This document shows positions 42,529-51,364 of a stretch of DNA of 64,000 nt, piece by piece. Within the stretch, counting starts at the first letter, position 1. Every line of letters begins with the position of its first letter. A model generated the notes under the pieces. That model was not told where the DNA came from. It saw nothing but the letters and a program-made list of their open reading frames with translations, and did not search any database. Made by a program: the position numbers and the translations under genes. The stretch is from Paenarthrobacter aurescens TC1 (GTDB taxonomy: Bacteria > Actinomycetota > Actinomycetes > Actinomycetales > Micrococcaceae): NCBI GenBank assembly GCA_000014925.1, contig CP000474.1, forward strand, positions 3,968,001 through 4,032,000, in the 5' to 3' direction.

Positions 42529-44090
42529 GTCTTCTCTCCTTCCTCAGAAAATTCCCGGCCAACGGCATCCCGCAGCTCAGTCCGCGCCCGTTCAACCAAG
42601 TCGGGCGCCGATGGCCGGTCGGCCAGCACGTCAGCCAAGCGGCCCACGACGGCGCCGGTCCCCTTCCCGAGCGGTTGCGCGGCTCCCGCTTCGAGCAGCA
42701 GGTACGACGCCGTCAGCGCTTCGATCACCAAGAGCTTCTCCGCTGCGTCCAACGATTTTTCGAGTTGCTGCAACGCGAGCGGGGCCAGCGTTGAATGGTC
42801 TTCGACGTCGGCCGAGAGAGTTGGTGCGCCGAGCGTCGCCGGGGCAGCAAGGGCCTTGAGCTCGGCCAGCAGTCCGGCGGCGGAGTACCAGAGCAGCCCG
42901 GGAAGTTCCTCCTGTGCAAGGTCCGATTCGCCGGAGGCCGCCGCCTGCAAGTGGCGTGCCCGACTAGCTCGTTGGGGCGGATACAACTTGGCGATGCGCC
43001 GTTCACTGGAAATGCCGACGTGCGCTAAGGCCAGCCGCAGCCCCTCAAAGGCGAGGGCCAGCTGCATGGGCTGGAAGTTCCCGCCGGACACCATGTGCCC
43101 GGATTCGACATCAACCAGGGGATTATCACCGCGGCCGTTCAGCTCCACGTCCAAGGCCGAAGCAAGCTGCCCAACAAGCGATCGGAAGGCCCCGTGCGTC
43201 TGCGGTGCGGCCCGGAACGACAACGCGTCCTGCACCGACACCTCCGGACGAACATCTTCCAACCACCCACCGCTCAGCAGGCGACGCACAGCAGCAGCCG
43301 AGTCCCGCTGCCCGTCCACAGCCTTGGCCGCCTGGATTGCCGGCGAAAACGGGCTGAGGTTCCCGCCGCCGTCGTACCTTGCGATCGTCTCCAGCGAGAG
43401 GGAAAGCGCGACGTCGGCCAGCTCGGCCAAGTGCTGCAGCCGCAGCAAGGCGAGGGTTCCTACGCCCACCGAATACGCGTTGGCACTCACCAAGGCGAGG
43501 GCCTCCCCCGGGGCGAGGACAAGGGGCTGGAGGCCGGCGTCGGCGAGCGCCTTGGCGCCGGGGACCAGCGTGCCGTCCGCGTCGAATGCTTCACCTTCAC
43601 CGATGGCAACGGCGGCGACGGCGGCAAGCTGGGTCAGGTCCGATGAACCCACCGAGCCTTCGCGAGGGATGGCGGGAAAGACGCCGCGGTTGAGCAGTTC
43701 CGCATAGAACACTGCAGTTTCCGGTCGCACACCGGAACCGCCGCGGCTGAATCCGATAAGCCGGGTGAGGATCACGGCGCGGGCAGCGGCGCGGTCCAAA
43801 GACGAACCCACTCCGCTGTTGTGGTACCTGACCACCTGGACTTGATAGGCCAGGAGCGACTTCTCCTCCACAGCGGTGTCGCGGCCGGAACCGAGCAAGG
43901 TGTTAAGTCCATAGACCCGCTGGCCGGAGGCGGCGGTCGACTCCACGATTTCCCGCGAGCGGCCTATCAAGGACAACGCATCTGGGTTGAGTTTCACATG
44001 AAACGTCGGATTTTCAGCCGCCAGCGCCACATCCGCGGGGCGCACCGGAGCCGTTCCGATCAGGAGGGTTGGCGTTTCATGGGAGGCCAT
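42522..44090 (-). CDS. HAL/PAL-superfamily lyase with a non-canonical MIO region
   Basis: 522 aa, aromatic-amino-acid-lyase fold: YGLNTLLGSG in place of YGVNTGFG, SVGSSDLTQLAAVAAVA, VQDALSFRAAPQTHGAF, GDNPLVDVESGHMVSGGNFQ and EDHSTLAPLA. In canonical enzymes GSVGASGDL supplies Ala-Ser-Gly for the MIO electrophile; here Gly145-Ser-Val-Gly148 is followed by Ser149-Ser150-Asp151, one residue shorter. MIO may not form. Ergothionase is a known superfamily member that works without MIO, and neighbours handle sulfur, so an ergothioneine- or thiol-histidine-type substrate is conceivable (inference). Overlaps neighbours on both sides. Confidence 0.75.
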   Translation of the reverse strand: MASHETPTLLIGTAPVRPADVALAAENPTFHVKLNPDALSLIGRSREIVESTAASGQRVYGLNTLLGSGRDTAVEEKSLLAYQVQVVRYHNSGVGSSLDRAAARAVILTRLIGFSRGGSGVRPETAVFYAELLNRGVFPAIPREGSVGSSDLTQLAAVAAVAIGEGEAFDADGTLVPGAKALADAGLQPLVLAPGEALALVSANAYSVGVGTLALLRLQHLAELADVALSLSLETIARYDGGGNLSPFSPAIQAAKAVDGQRDSAAAVRRLLSGGWLEDVRPEVSVQDALSFRAAPQTHGAFRSLVGQLASALDVELNGRGDNPLVDVESGHMVSGGNFQPMQLALAFEGLRLALAHVGISSERRIAKLYPPQRASRARHLQAAASGESDLAQEELPGLLWYSAAGLLAELKALAAPATLGAPTLSADVEDHSTLAPLALQQLEKSLDAAEKLLVIEALTASYLLLEAGAAQPLGKGTGAVVGRLADVLADRPSAPDLVERARTELRDAVGREFSEEGEKTW

Positions 44091-45385
44091 CAGAAGTCCA
44101 GGAGGTTCTGCCGGAATCCACCGTTGCCGTAACTCTTCCTCAACAGGCCGCGCCGCCGCAGTTCCGGGGTGAGTTTGTCCAGTACACCGTGCACGGTCAC
44201 TGGGTCCACAAAGCCGGAGAAAAGAAATCCGTCGCCACCTACGGCCGAGCCTGTTTCCTCCAGATAGTCAGCGATTTCGCCTACCGTGCCGATGATCGAG
44301 TCGCCTGCTCCGCCGCTGCGTGCCTGGAGGATTTGGCGCAGCGTGGAACCCGGAGGGGCTGCCTTGGCGAAGTGTTCCAGCGTGCCTTGGTTGCTGTTGG
44401 TGCTCAGCTCGGGAAGCGGGGCGTCGAGGTCGAACTGCTTGAAGTCGATGACGGAGAGGTAGGAAATTGAGTTGAGCTGGCTGTCGATGTCTCGCTGGGT
44501 GAGTTCCCGCCGCTGCGCCCGCAGCTCCTCTGCCTCGGCTGTGGAACCAACAACCGTGGGTTTCAGGACGAAAAGTACCTTGACGTCGTCGGGCTTCCTC
44601 CCCGCCTTGGCGGCTTCGGCGCGGATCGAATCCCGGTAGGACTTCATCCCGTCAACGCCACGCGCCAAGGCAATGGCCACGTCAGCATGGCCGCCTGCGA
44701 ATGCTTTGCCCCGGGGAGAGGCACCGGCCTGCACCAGCACGGGTTCTTCCGGCAAGGGCGCCGTGTTCAGCGGTCCCCGGACCTTGAAGAAGTCGCCCTC
44801 ATGGTTGATCGGGTGCACTTTGCTGTGGTCTGCGAACACTCCCGCCTCAACATCCTCAAGCACAGCAGTAGGTTCCCAACTGCGCCAAAGCCGCCTGACG
44901 ACGTCAACGAATTCCTCCGCTTTCTCGTAGCGGAGGTCGTGTTCGATCTGCTGATCCAGCCCGTAATTCTGCGCTGCGAGATCACTGCCGGAGGTAACCA
45001 CGTTCCAGCCAAGCTGGCCTTCCGAGAAGTGCTGCAGCGTGGCCAGAAGCCTGGCGGCGGTGAAGGGAGGGTAGAAGGAAGCGCTGACCGTGGGCACGAT
45101 CCCCAGGTGCTCCGTGGCGGAGAGAAGGTACGGAACCAGCGCCAACGGATCATGCTTGGGCGCGAAAGACGCGTGGGCCAATGAGACCTCAGCCGTACCG
45201 CCATACGTGTCCGGAACAGTGAGGGAATCCTCGATGATGAACAGGTCCAGCCCGGATCGCTCAAAAGCGCGCACGGCTTCCTGGTACAGGGCGGGTTTCT
45301 TCCAGTCGTAGCCCAAGCCGTAACCAGGAGTGCCCCAGCCTTGGACTCCGAAACCGTGGCCCACAAACCATCCAAAGTGCAGCAT
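44090..45385 (-). CDS. Flavin-dependent monooxygenase, NtaA/SnaA/DszA family
   Basis: 431 aa from ATG 45385 (MLHFGWFVGHGFGVQGWG); a GTG at 45418 would add 11 residues. Luciferase-like fold with FIIEDSLTVPDTYGG, HFSEGQLGWNVVTSGSDLAAQNYG and RKPDDVKVLFVLKPTVVGST, as in FMNH2-dependent monooxygenases (NtaA, DszA, DmoA) that split C-S or C-N bonds. Its stop and the HAL-like ATG overlap by one base. The three-gene operon (monooxygenase, HAL-like, cysteine synthase) suggests breakdown of an organosulfur compound to sulfite or sulfide (inference); a reductase partner is not seen. Confidence 0.85.
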   Translation of the reverse strand: MLHFGWFVGHGFGVQGWGTPGYGLGYDWKKPALYQEAVRAFERSGLDLFIIEDSLTVPDTYGGTAEVSLAHASFAPKHDPLALVPYLLSATEHLGIVPTVSASFYPPFTAARLLATLQHFSEGQLGWNVVTSGSDLAAQNYGLDQQIEHDLRYEKAEEFVDVVRRLWRSWEPTAVLEDVEAGVFADHSKVHPINHEGDFFKVRGPLNTAPLPEEPVLVQAGASPRGKAFAGGHADVAIALARGVDGMKSYRDSIRAEAAKAGRKPDDVKVLFVLKPTVVGSTAEAEELRAQRRELTQRDIDSQLNSISYLSVIDFKQFDLDAPLPELSTNSNQGTLEHFAKAAPPGSTLRQILQARSGGAGDSIIGTVGEIADYLEETGSAVGGDGFLFSGFVDPVTVHGVLDKLTPELRRRGLLRKSYGNGGFRQNLLDF

Positions 45386-45572
45386 GGGCTTGAGTGTAGA
45401 ACTGCGCTGTCCGTTCACCGCGACCTGATTTCATGCGAAGTTACAGGGGGTCGTACTGCGTCAATTATGCTCCCGGGGCGTCACATTTGGGTGGGACTCA
45501 TGAGCGTTCGAATTTTCCACATACGGCGGGCTCCTTGTTCCACAAACAGCATGGGTCGGGAATGATCGCTGT

Positions 45573-47273
45573 ATGAGTTCACCCACCCGCACCTCCGCCA
45601 AGGACCGGCTTTCGGGCGTCTGGGCGCTCAAGGGATACAAGCGCGAATGGCTGCGGCATGACATCGTGGCGGGCGCTGCGTTGTTCGCCTTACTGGTGCC
45701 AGCCGGCATGGCCTATGCGCAGGCGGCCGGCCTTCCTCCCGTCACCGGACTGTACGCAACGGTGGTCCCGTTGCTGGTTTACGCCATTGTGGGGCCTTCC
45801 CGCATCCTGGTCCTCGGACCCGACTCAGCCCTAGCCCCCATGATCGCCGCCGCCATTGTGCCGCTGGCAGCTGGCAGCAGCGAAAAATCGGTGGCATTGG
45901 CCGGGCTGTTGGCTGTGCTGATCGGGGTGATCATGCTGGCCGGTTCTGCCCTGAAACTGGGAACCATTACCGGCCTGCTGTCCAAACCCATCCGGCTCGG
46001 ATACCTGAACGGAATTGCGTTACTGGTGCTGTTGTCGCAGCTACCGGCGTTCTTCGGGATAGAGGCCGACGGCGACATCTGGGAGAAGCTCGCGAAGGTC
46101 ACCACCGGGGTGCTCGGCGGTGGCGTCAATGTCACCGCCCTGCTGCTGGGTAGCGGTTCCCTTGCCCTCATTTGGATCCCGCGGCTGCTGAAGTGGAAGG
46201 TACCCGGCGTCCTGCTGGCGGTGGTCGGCTCTTGCGTTGTTACGGCGGTTTGGGGCCTGAACGACGACGTGAAGGTCACCGGAGTCCTGCCGCAGGGCCT
46301 CCCGATGCCCGCACTCGGGGGCATCGGCTGGGCTGATGCTCTCACGCTGCTTCCCGCTGCGGCAGGGATCGCCCTCATGGCCTTCGCGGACACCGGCGTC
46401 CTATCCCAAACATTGGCGGCCAAGGAAGGGAAGAAGGTCTCGGGAAACAGGGAAATGGCGGCGCTCGGGGCAGCCAACGCGGCCACCGGACTGCTGGGCG
46501 GATTCCCGATCTCCGGCAGTACCTCCAGAACCCCGGTGGCCGTGGATGCTGGTGCCAAATCCCAGATGACCGGCGTGGTGGGTTCCGTGCTGGTGCTGGC
46601 CTTCATGCTGCTGGCTCCCGGAGTGACCGAGTACCTGCCCTCCGCAACGTTGGCCGCCGTCGTCATCGCCGCAGCCATTGCCCTCGCGGACCCGGCCGGC
46701 GTGAAGCGGCTCCTCAGCCTGAGCCGCAGCGAATCTGTGGTGATGCTGGCCGCGTTCCTGGGCGTCCTCACCGTTGGGGTACTGCAGGGAATCGTGGTGG
46801 CCATTGCGTTGGCGCTTCTGGACTTCGTGCGGAGGGCCTGGGATCCGTACCGGACAGAACTCGGTGCTGAAGAAGGGCTCCCTGGCTATCACGACCTTGA
46901 GCGGCACCCCGATGGTGAACGCATCCCGGGACTTCTCATCCTCCGCTTCGATGCGCCGCTGTTCTTCGGTAATGGGCAGGTACTGGCGGCCTTTGTCCGT
47001 GAGCAACTTGACGAGGCACCGGATGAGACAACAGATGCCATTACCCACGTCATCCTCGCCGCGGAGCCCATCACCGGGATCGACACTACGGCGCTGGACG
47101 ACCTCGTCACTTTGGATGAATGGCTGGCAAGCAAAGGCGTGGACCTCGTGTTCGCCGAACTGAAGGGACCTGTGAAAGACAAGTTGATCCATTTGGGCAC
47201 AGCGGCCCGCTTTACGCCCGACCACTTCTTCCCAACGGTGGGCGCGGCAGTGCGAACGCTGAAAAACGAATAA
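45573..47273 (+). CDS. SulP-family anion (sulfate) transporter with STAS domain
   Basis: 566 aa: about 12 helices with PAGMAYAQAAGLPPVTGLYATVVP and LGPDSALAPMIAAAIVPLA, then a C-terminal cytoplasmic STAS domain (about 440-560) with PGLLILRFDAPLFFGN and AEPITGIDTTALDDLVTL. Takes up sulfate or bicarbonate. Divergent from the organosulfur operon and followed by the SAM-IV riboswitch operon, which supports sulfate as substrate (inference). Confidence 0.9.
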   Translation: MSSPTRTSAKDRLSGVWALKGYKREWLRHDIVAGAALFALLVPAGMAYAQAAGLPPVTGLYATVVPLLVYAIVGPSRILVLGPDSALAPMIAAAIVPLAAGSSEKSVALAGLLAVLIGVIMLAGSALKLGTITGLLSKPIRLGYLNGIALLVLLSQLPAFFGIEADGDIWEKLAKVTTGVLGGGVNVTALLLGSGSLALIWIPRLLKWKVPGVLLAVVGSCVVTAVWGLNDDVKVTGVLPQGLPMPALGGIGWADALTLLPAAAGIALMAFADTGVLSQTLAAKEGKKVSGNREMAALGAANAATGLLGGFPISGSTSRTPVAVDAGAKSQMTGVVGSVLVLAFMLLAPGVTEYLPSATLAAVVIAAAIALADPAGVKRLLSLSRSESVVMLAAFLGVLTVGVLQGIVVAIALALLDFVRRAWDPYRTELGAEEGLPGYHDLERHPDGERIPGLLILRFDAPLFFGNGQVLAAFVREQLDEAPDETTDAITHVILAAEPITGIDTTALDDLVTLDEWLASKGVDLVFAELKGPVKDKLIHLGTAARFTPDHFFPTVGAAVRTLKNE

Positions 47274-47358
47274 GGGATGAGCCGCCGATTACGCAACATG
47301 ACGGCCCCGCAACAGCCCGCAAGTGCGGCCCGATGCCCGTGGATGTTACGTTTTTCTT

Positions 47359-47437
47359 GAGTAATGAGCACCAGCGCAAAGCCCTGACTTGCTGGTCGGC
47401 AACCCTCTCTCCGGCGGGGTGCCTCAGGTGACTACTC
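47359..47437 (+). promoter_or_regulatory. SAM-IV riboswitch
   Basis: The aptamer begins GAGTAATGAGCACCAGCGCA (47359-47378) and contains AAGCCC...GCTGGTCGGCAACC with GGGGTGCCTCAGGTGAC-TACTC closing the P1 stem. This follows the Streptomyces SAM-IV consensus almost base for base. It lies 48 nt upstream of a DUF1737-rhodanese-metZ operon and should reduce methionine synthesis when SAM is high. The region from the SulP stop (47274-47358) shows nothing else I can name. Confidence 0.9.
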
Positions 47438-47484
47438 GGCGTATCGACAACTCGTACTGCAAGCGTGACTGAGGAGCACCAGCA

Positions 47485-47751
47485 ATGCCTGAACCCACTG
47501 AAGAAAAACTCTCCTACCGCCTGATTACAGGCCCGGATACCCGTGATTTCTGCGAGCGCATCCACAACTCGCTCGCAGAAGGTTACGTGCTCCATGGCAG
47601 CCCGGCCGCCACGTTCAACGGCACCGACGTGATCGTTGCCCAAGCCGTTGTCCTCCCTGCCGCGATCGCCAGTGCGGATGCTGCGGTAGCCAACGCCGTC
47701 GATCAGCTGGAAAACTACGACGACGAAGAAGCATTTGAGGGCCACGCATGA
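47485..47751 (+). CDS. DUF1737 protein
   Basis: 88 aa. The domain wording YRLITGPDTRDFCERIHNSLAEGYVLHGSPAATFNG and IVAQAVV match DUF1737, a small family with no known activity. First gene behind the SAM-IV riboswitch; the rhodanese gene overlaps its stop (ATGA). GGAG lies 9 nt before ATG. Confidence 0.85.
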   Translation: MPEPTEEKLSYRLITGPDTRDFCERIHNSLAEGYVLHGSPAATFNGTDVIVAQAVVLPAAIASADAAVANAVDQLENYDDEEAFEGHA

Positions 47752-48158
47752 GCTACGCAGGTGATCTGACCCCGCAGGACGCGTGGGCCAAGCTTCAAGA
47801 GGGCGCCATCCTGGTGGACGTCCGCACCGAGGGCGAATGGGCCCACATCGGCATCCCCGATACCAAAGCCACCGAGAACGACCCCCTGTTCATCCAGTGG
47901 AATTTGGCCGGCGGCATTCCCAACTCCCGTTTCATCGAGGATCTGCAGCAGCAGGCACCCGAAGACGACGGCGTTGAGCTGGTGTTCCTGTGCCGTTCCG
48001 GCCAGCGCTCCATCTCGGCCGCAATCGCCGCAACCCAGGCCGGCTTCACTGCCTACAACGTCCTTGAGGGCTTTGAAGGCGAACCGGACCGCTACGGCGA
48101 ACGCACCGTTAACGGGTGGAAGAACCGTGGCCTGCCGACGAATTTGGGGACCGAGTAA
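47748..48158 (+). CDS. Rhodanese-like sulfurtransferase
   Basis: 136 aa single rhodanese domain with active-site loop FLCRSGQRS (Cys82) preceded by LVDVRTEGEWAHIGIP. Carries persulfide sulfur. Between DUF1737 and metZ in a SAM-IV-controlled operon, so it probably delivers or accepts sulfur for homocysteine synthesis (inference). Confidence 0.92.
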   Translation: MSYAGDLTPQDAWAKLQEGAILVDVRTEGEWAHIGIPDTKATENDPLFIQWNLAGGIPNSRFIEDLQQQAPEDDGVELVFLCRSGQRSISAAIAATQAGFTAYNVLEGFEGEPDRYGERTVNGWKNRGLPTNLGTE

Positions 48159-49367
48159 GTGACTTTCAATCCCGACGCCGCTGGCTGGAGCCCTGACACC
48201 CAAGCCGTCCGCGGTGGCCTTGACCGTACCAATTTCCAGGAAACGTCCGAGCCCGTTTTCCTGAACTCCGGGTTCGTTTACGAGTCCGCAGCCGCCGCAG
48301 AGCGAGCCTTTACCGGTGAGGACGAACGCTTCGTCTACTCCCGCTACGGCAACCCGTCCGTGGCCACGTTCCAGGAGCGGCTGCGGCTGCTTGAAGGAAC
48401 CGAAGCGTGCTTTGCGACGGCGTCCGGCATGTCCGCTGTCTTCACCGCTTTGGGTGCCCTGCTGGCTGCCGGCGACCGCGTGGTTGCCGCCCGCTCCCTG
48501 TTTGGCTCCTGCTTCGTGATCCTCAATGAGATCCTGCCGCGCTGGGGCGTGGAGACGGTATTCGTGGACGGCCCGGATCTGGAGCAGTGGCGTGAAGCCC
48601 TCTCCGAACCCACCACCGCGGTGTTCTTCGAGTCGCCGTCCAACCCGATGCAGGAGATCGTCGATATCGCTGCAGTCAGCGAACTGGCGCATGCCGCCGG
48701 GGCGACTGTCGTGGTCGACAATGTCTTTGCCACTCCGCTGCTGCAACGCTGCGGTGAGCTGGGCGCCGACGTGATCGTCTATTCCGGCACCAAACACATC
48801 GACGGCCAAGGGCGCGTCCTTGGCGGCGCAATCCTGGGCACCAAGGAATTCATCGACGGCCCGGTCAAGCAGCTTATGCGGCACACCGGCCCTTCGCTGT
48901 CCGCGTTCAACGCCTGGGTGTTGACCAAGGGCTTGGAGACCATCGGGCTGCGCGTGAACCACAGCTCCGCGTCCGCTTTGAAGATCGCCGAGTGGTTGGA
49001 GCAGCAGCCTGCCATCAGCTGGGTCAAGTACCCGCTGCTGAAGTCGCACCCCCAGTACCAGCTCGCCGCGAAGCAGATGAAGGCCGGCGGTACGGTGCTG
49101 ACGTTTGAACTCTCGCCTTCAGCCGGTCGTTCAGCCAAGGAGGCAGCCTTCGCGTTGCTTGATGGCCTCAGCGTGATCGACATTTCCAACAACCTGGGCG
49201 ACTCCAAGTCCCTCATCACGCATCCGGCAACCACCACCCACCGGGCCATGGGGCCGGAGGGCCGCGCGGCCATCGGGCTTTCTGATGGTGTGGTGCGACT
49301 GTCCGTGGGACTTGAAGATGTGGGCGACCTTATCTTGGATCTGGAGAAGGCCCTCAAACAGGTCTAA
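48159..49367 (+). CDS. metZ: O-succinylhomoserine sulfhydrylase
   Basis: 402 aa, Cys/Met-metabolism PLP family: YSRYGNPSVATFQERL, ASGMSAVFTALGALLAAGD, VDNVFATPLLQRC and the PLP lysine in YSGTKHIDGQGRVLGG (Lys212), with THRAMGPEGRAAIGLSDGVVRLSVGLED at the end. Adds sulfide to O-succinyl(or acetyl)homoserine to give homocysteine. GTG starts directly after the rhodanese stop. Regulated by the upstream SAM-IV riboswitch. Confidence 0.92.
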   Translation: MTFNPDAAGWSPDTQAVRGGLDRTNFQETSEPVFLNSGFVYESAAAAERAFTGEDERFVYSRYGNPSVATFQERLRLLEGTEACFATASGMSAVFTALGALLAAGDRVVAARSLFGSCFVILNEILPRWGVETVFVDGPDLEQWREALSEPTTAVFFESPSNPMQEIVDIAAVSELAHAAGATVVVDNVFATPLLQRCGELGADVIVYSGTKHIDGQGRVLGGAILGTKEFIDGPVKQLMRHTGPSLSAFNAWVLTKGLETIGLRVNHSSASALKIAEWLEQQPAISWVKYPLLKSHPQYQLAAKQMKAGGTVLTFELSPSAGRSAKEAAFALLDGLSVIDISNNLGDSKSLITHPATTTHRAMGPEGRAAIGLSDGVVRLSVGLEDVGDLILDLEKALKQV

Positions 49368-49377
49368 CCTTGCTGCC

Positions 49378-49989
49378 ATGAGCGGGAACCATCCGTATCG
49401 CCGTGCCGGAGCAGTAATTGTCGCCGGCACGGTGGTGTGGTTCGTCGGAATCTCGCCGGTCTCACGCGTCTACATCACCCCCGACGACGCCGAGCGCCTC
49501 CGCATGCTGCAAGCCGGCCAACGCGGCTGGATCACGGGGCAGCACCTTACCGCGGCAGGAACAGTTGCAGTGCCTGTGGGATTCGCAGCCTTCGCCCGTT
49601 CCATTCCGGACTCGGGCACCTCACACAGGAAGGCGAAGAAATGGGCTTATGGCGCTGCAGCCGCACTGCTTGCCGGCGCCCCGCTCTTCGTTTCCAGTCT
49701 TGCCCGGCGGGCTTCCGATATTGAGGGCTTCGCCTACCGCCGTGGATCCAACGCGCCGTTCCTGGCCTATTCCGGGCTGCATGTTGTGGCGTTGGCCGCG
49801 CTCGGCGGGAGCCTTCTATCCTTGCCTGTCAAACGATGGATCGGGGTTACGGCTGCGGCCTCCGCGCCCATCTACGGCGCCATCCTCGTGGCCAAGAAGG
49901 ACATTCCGCCGTTCGCTTTCTACCTGGTTGAGGGACTCGCGGGCGCTTACCTGATCGCGTGGGAGCAGCCGGAAGAACGCGAGGCCTAG
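49378..49989 (+). CDS. Membrane protein of unknown function
   Basis: 203 aa from ATG 49378, 10 nt after metZ. About five hydrophobic segments: near 8-26, 58-74, 88-108, 130-150 and 158-172. No family recognised. [26 protein letters not shown] between the first two helices is a polar loop. It may be read through from the metZ operon. Confidence 0.7.
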   Translation: MSGNHPYRRAGAVIVAGTVVWFVGISPVSRVYITPDDAERLRMLQAGQRGWITGQHLTAAGTVAVPVGFAAFARSIPDSGTSHRKAKKWAYGAAAALLAGAPLFVSSLARRASDIEGFAYRRGSNAPFLAYSGLHVVALAALGGSLLSLPVKRWIGVTAAASAPIYGAILVAKKDIPPFAFYLVEGLAGAYLIAWEQPEEREA

Positions 49990-51176
49990 GGTCGCCTGAC
50001 CCGGGTCAGCATGGGCGCCGGATCCTTATGAGCATCGGCGGCAGCACCGCGCACAGTCACCTTCGCAGCATGCCCGACGACGGCGGCCAAGGCTTCGTTG
50101 GTGGGCGGACTTCCCGGCTGGGTTTGACCGTCGTGCTGCCTTTTGTTGTAGCGCACCGCGGTTTCCCGTTGCTCGTGGGCGCCGTTGCCCCGGTCCAGTA
50201 CGTCCGAAATCCCTGCTTTGACGAGCTCCAACTCACCTTGGTCGTCCAGTACGGGGCTCAGATAGTCAACCAGCGCCCACACGACATCCGCTGCTGGTTG
50301 CGGTAGGAAGTCTCCGAAGTCCAGGAGGTCTCCGCGCAAACCCGAATTGCTGGCCTGCCAGCTCGCCATTCGCAGGAGGGCCGTTGGCACCGCGGTGGGT
50401 TCGACGCCGTCGAGCATTTCCAGGGAAGCAGTCTCTACCAAAGCCCGCACCAGCACGGCCATCAGTGCGGCGTCCTCGGCCCGGAGGCAGACATCGGCGA
50501 CGCGGACCTCCACGGTGGGGTGGTTACGGGAGATGCGTGCGTCGAAGTAGATCATGCCTTCGTCCATGATCACGCCCGTTTCCAGAAGACGCTTCACGAT
50601 GCGTCGATAGGCAGTCAGCGAACCAAATACGGATGAAGGGCCGGATGTGGGCCAGCGGTTCCAGGCCTGGGTGCGGTAGCTGTCGAAACCCGTGGGAAGC
50701 CCCCGCCAGTAAGGCGAATTGGCGGTGAGGGCCGTCAGGACTGCGAGCTTGTCCCGGATGTGGTCCAGCACCACCACCCCTTCCTCGGGCGACTCCACCG
50801 AGGTGTGCACGTGGAATCCGCACGTCAGCTGCTCTGTGGCAATGATGCCGAAGCGATCCAACATCGCGGCATACCGGGGGTCCGGGGTGGTGTGGGTGTT
50901 GGAGGCCAGTGGAGACGTGGCGATCGCAGCTACCCGTGCTCCGTGCTGACGGGCGGCCTGGTTGGCCATGGCCCGTCCGCGGCGGATCTGCTGCAGGAGC
51001 TCCCCGTAGCTGTGGCACGGGCGGGTTTGGGTTTCGATCTGCTCCAGCTTGAGTTCGTGGCTGAGGCCAGACGTGGGTTCATCCTGGCCTGCCAGCAACG
51101 CATCCGCGAGGGCGAGGGGCTCGCCCGTCACAGGATCGACGATGAGCAGCTCTTCCTCAACCCCGAAAGTCCGCAT
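49986..51176 (-). CDS. Carboxylate-amine ligase, YbdK/glutamate-cysteine ligase 2 type
   Basis: 396 aa from ATG 51176 ([20 protein letters not shown]). Glutamate-cysteine ligase family 2: [48 protein letters not shown] and [22 protein letters not shown]. Forms gamma-glutamyl amide bonds in a weak GCL-like reaction; actual substrate unknown. The longer upstream frame is unsupported. Its stop overlaps the preceding + gene by 4 nt. Confidence 0.85.
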   Translation of the reverse strand: MRTFGVEEELLIVDPVTGEPLALADALLAGQDEPTSGLSHELKLEQIETQTRPCHSYGELLQQIRRGRAMANQAARQHGARVAAIATSPLASNTHTTPDPRYAAMLDRFGIIATEQLTCGFHVHTSVESPEEGVVVLDHIRDKLAVLTALTANSPYWRGLPTGFDSYRTQAWNRWPTSGPSSVFGSLTAYRRIVKRLLETGVIMDEGMIYFDARISRNHPTVEVRVADVCLRAEDAALMAVLVRALVETASLEMLDGVEPTAVPTALLRMASWQASNSGLRGDLLDFGDFLPQPAADVVWALVDYLSPVLDDQGELELVKAGISDVLDRGNGAHEQRETAVRYNKRQHDGQTQPGSPPTNEALAAVVGHAAKVTVRGAAADAHKDPAPMLTRVRRP

Positions 51177-51202
51177 GCTCCATTCTGCGTCAGGAGGCCG
51201 AA

Positions 51203-51230
51203 CGAGGACAGGGCTGCGGTGCTGTCCTCG
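51203..51230. repeat. 9-bp-stem hairpin between YbdK and XRE-MurA genes
   Basis: CGAGGACAG and CTGTCCTCG (perfect) enclose a 10-nt loop, just upstream of the YbdK start on its own strand. It could affect translation or be the end of the murA-like transcript. Confidence 0.45.
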
Positions 51231-51237
51231 ACGATTC

Positions 51238-51295
51238 GCACCCCTTCCCGCCATCTGCACCAGAGTTAGCTGGCGCGGATGGCGGAAACGGGTGC
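51238..51295. terminator. Inverted repeat downstream of XRE-MurA gene
   Basis: GCACCC + CCGCCATC on one side pair with GATGGCGG + GGGTGC on the other (14 perfect pairs, 4-nt bulges, 22-nt loop). It lies 70 nt past the murA-like stop on the minus strand and is the best terminator candidate there. Confidence 0.55.
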
Positions 51296-51364
51296 GCCGA
51301 AAAGCACCTAAGGGCGCGTCCGGCGCGAAAGGGTGCGCAAGGGATCCCGCACGAGGCGCAATCG

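Noticed and set aside
41506..43707. Very long open frame on the plus strand opposite the cysteine synthase and HAL-like genes
   Set aside because: It is an antisense frame of two well-conserved proteins in GC-rich DNA and its translation has no recognisable motif.
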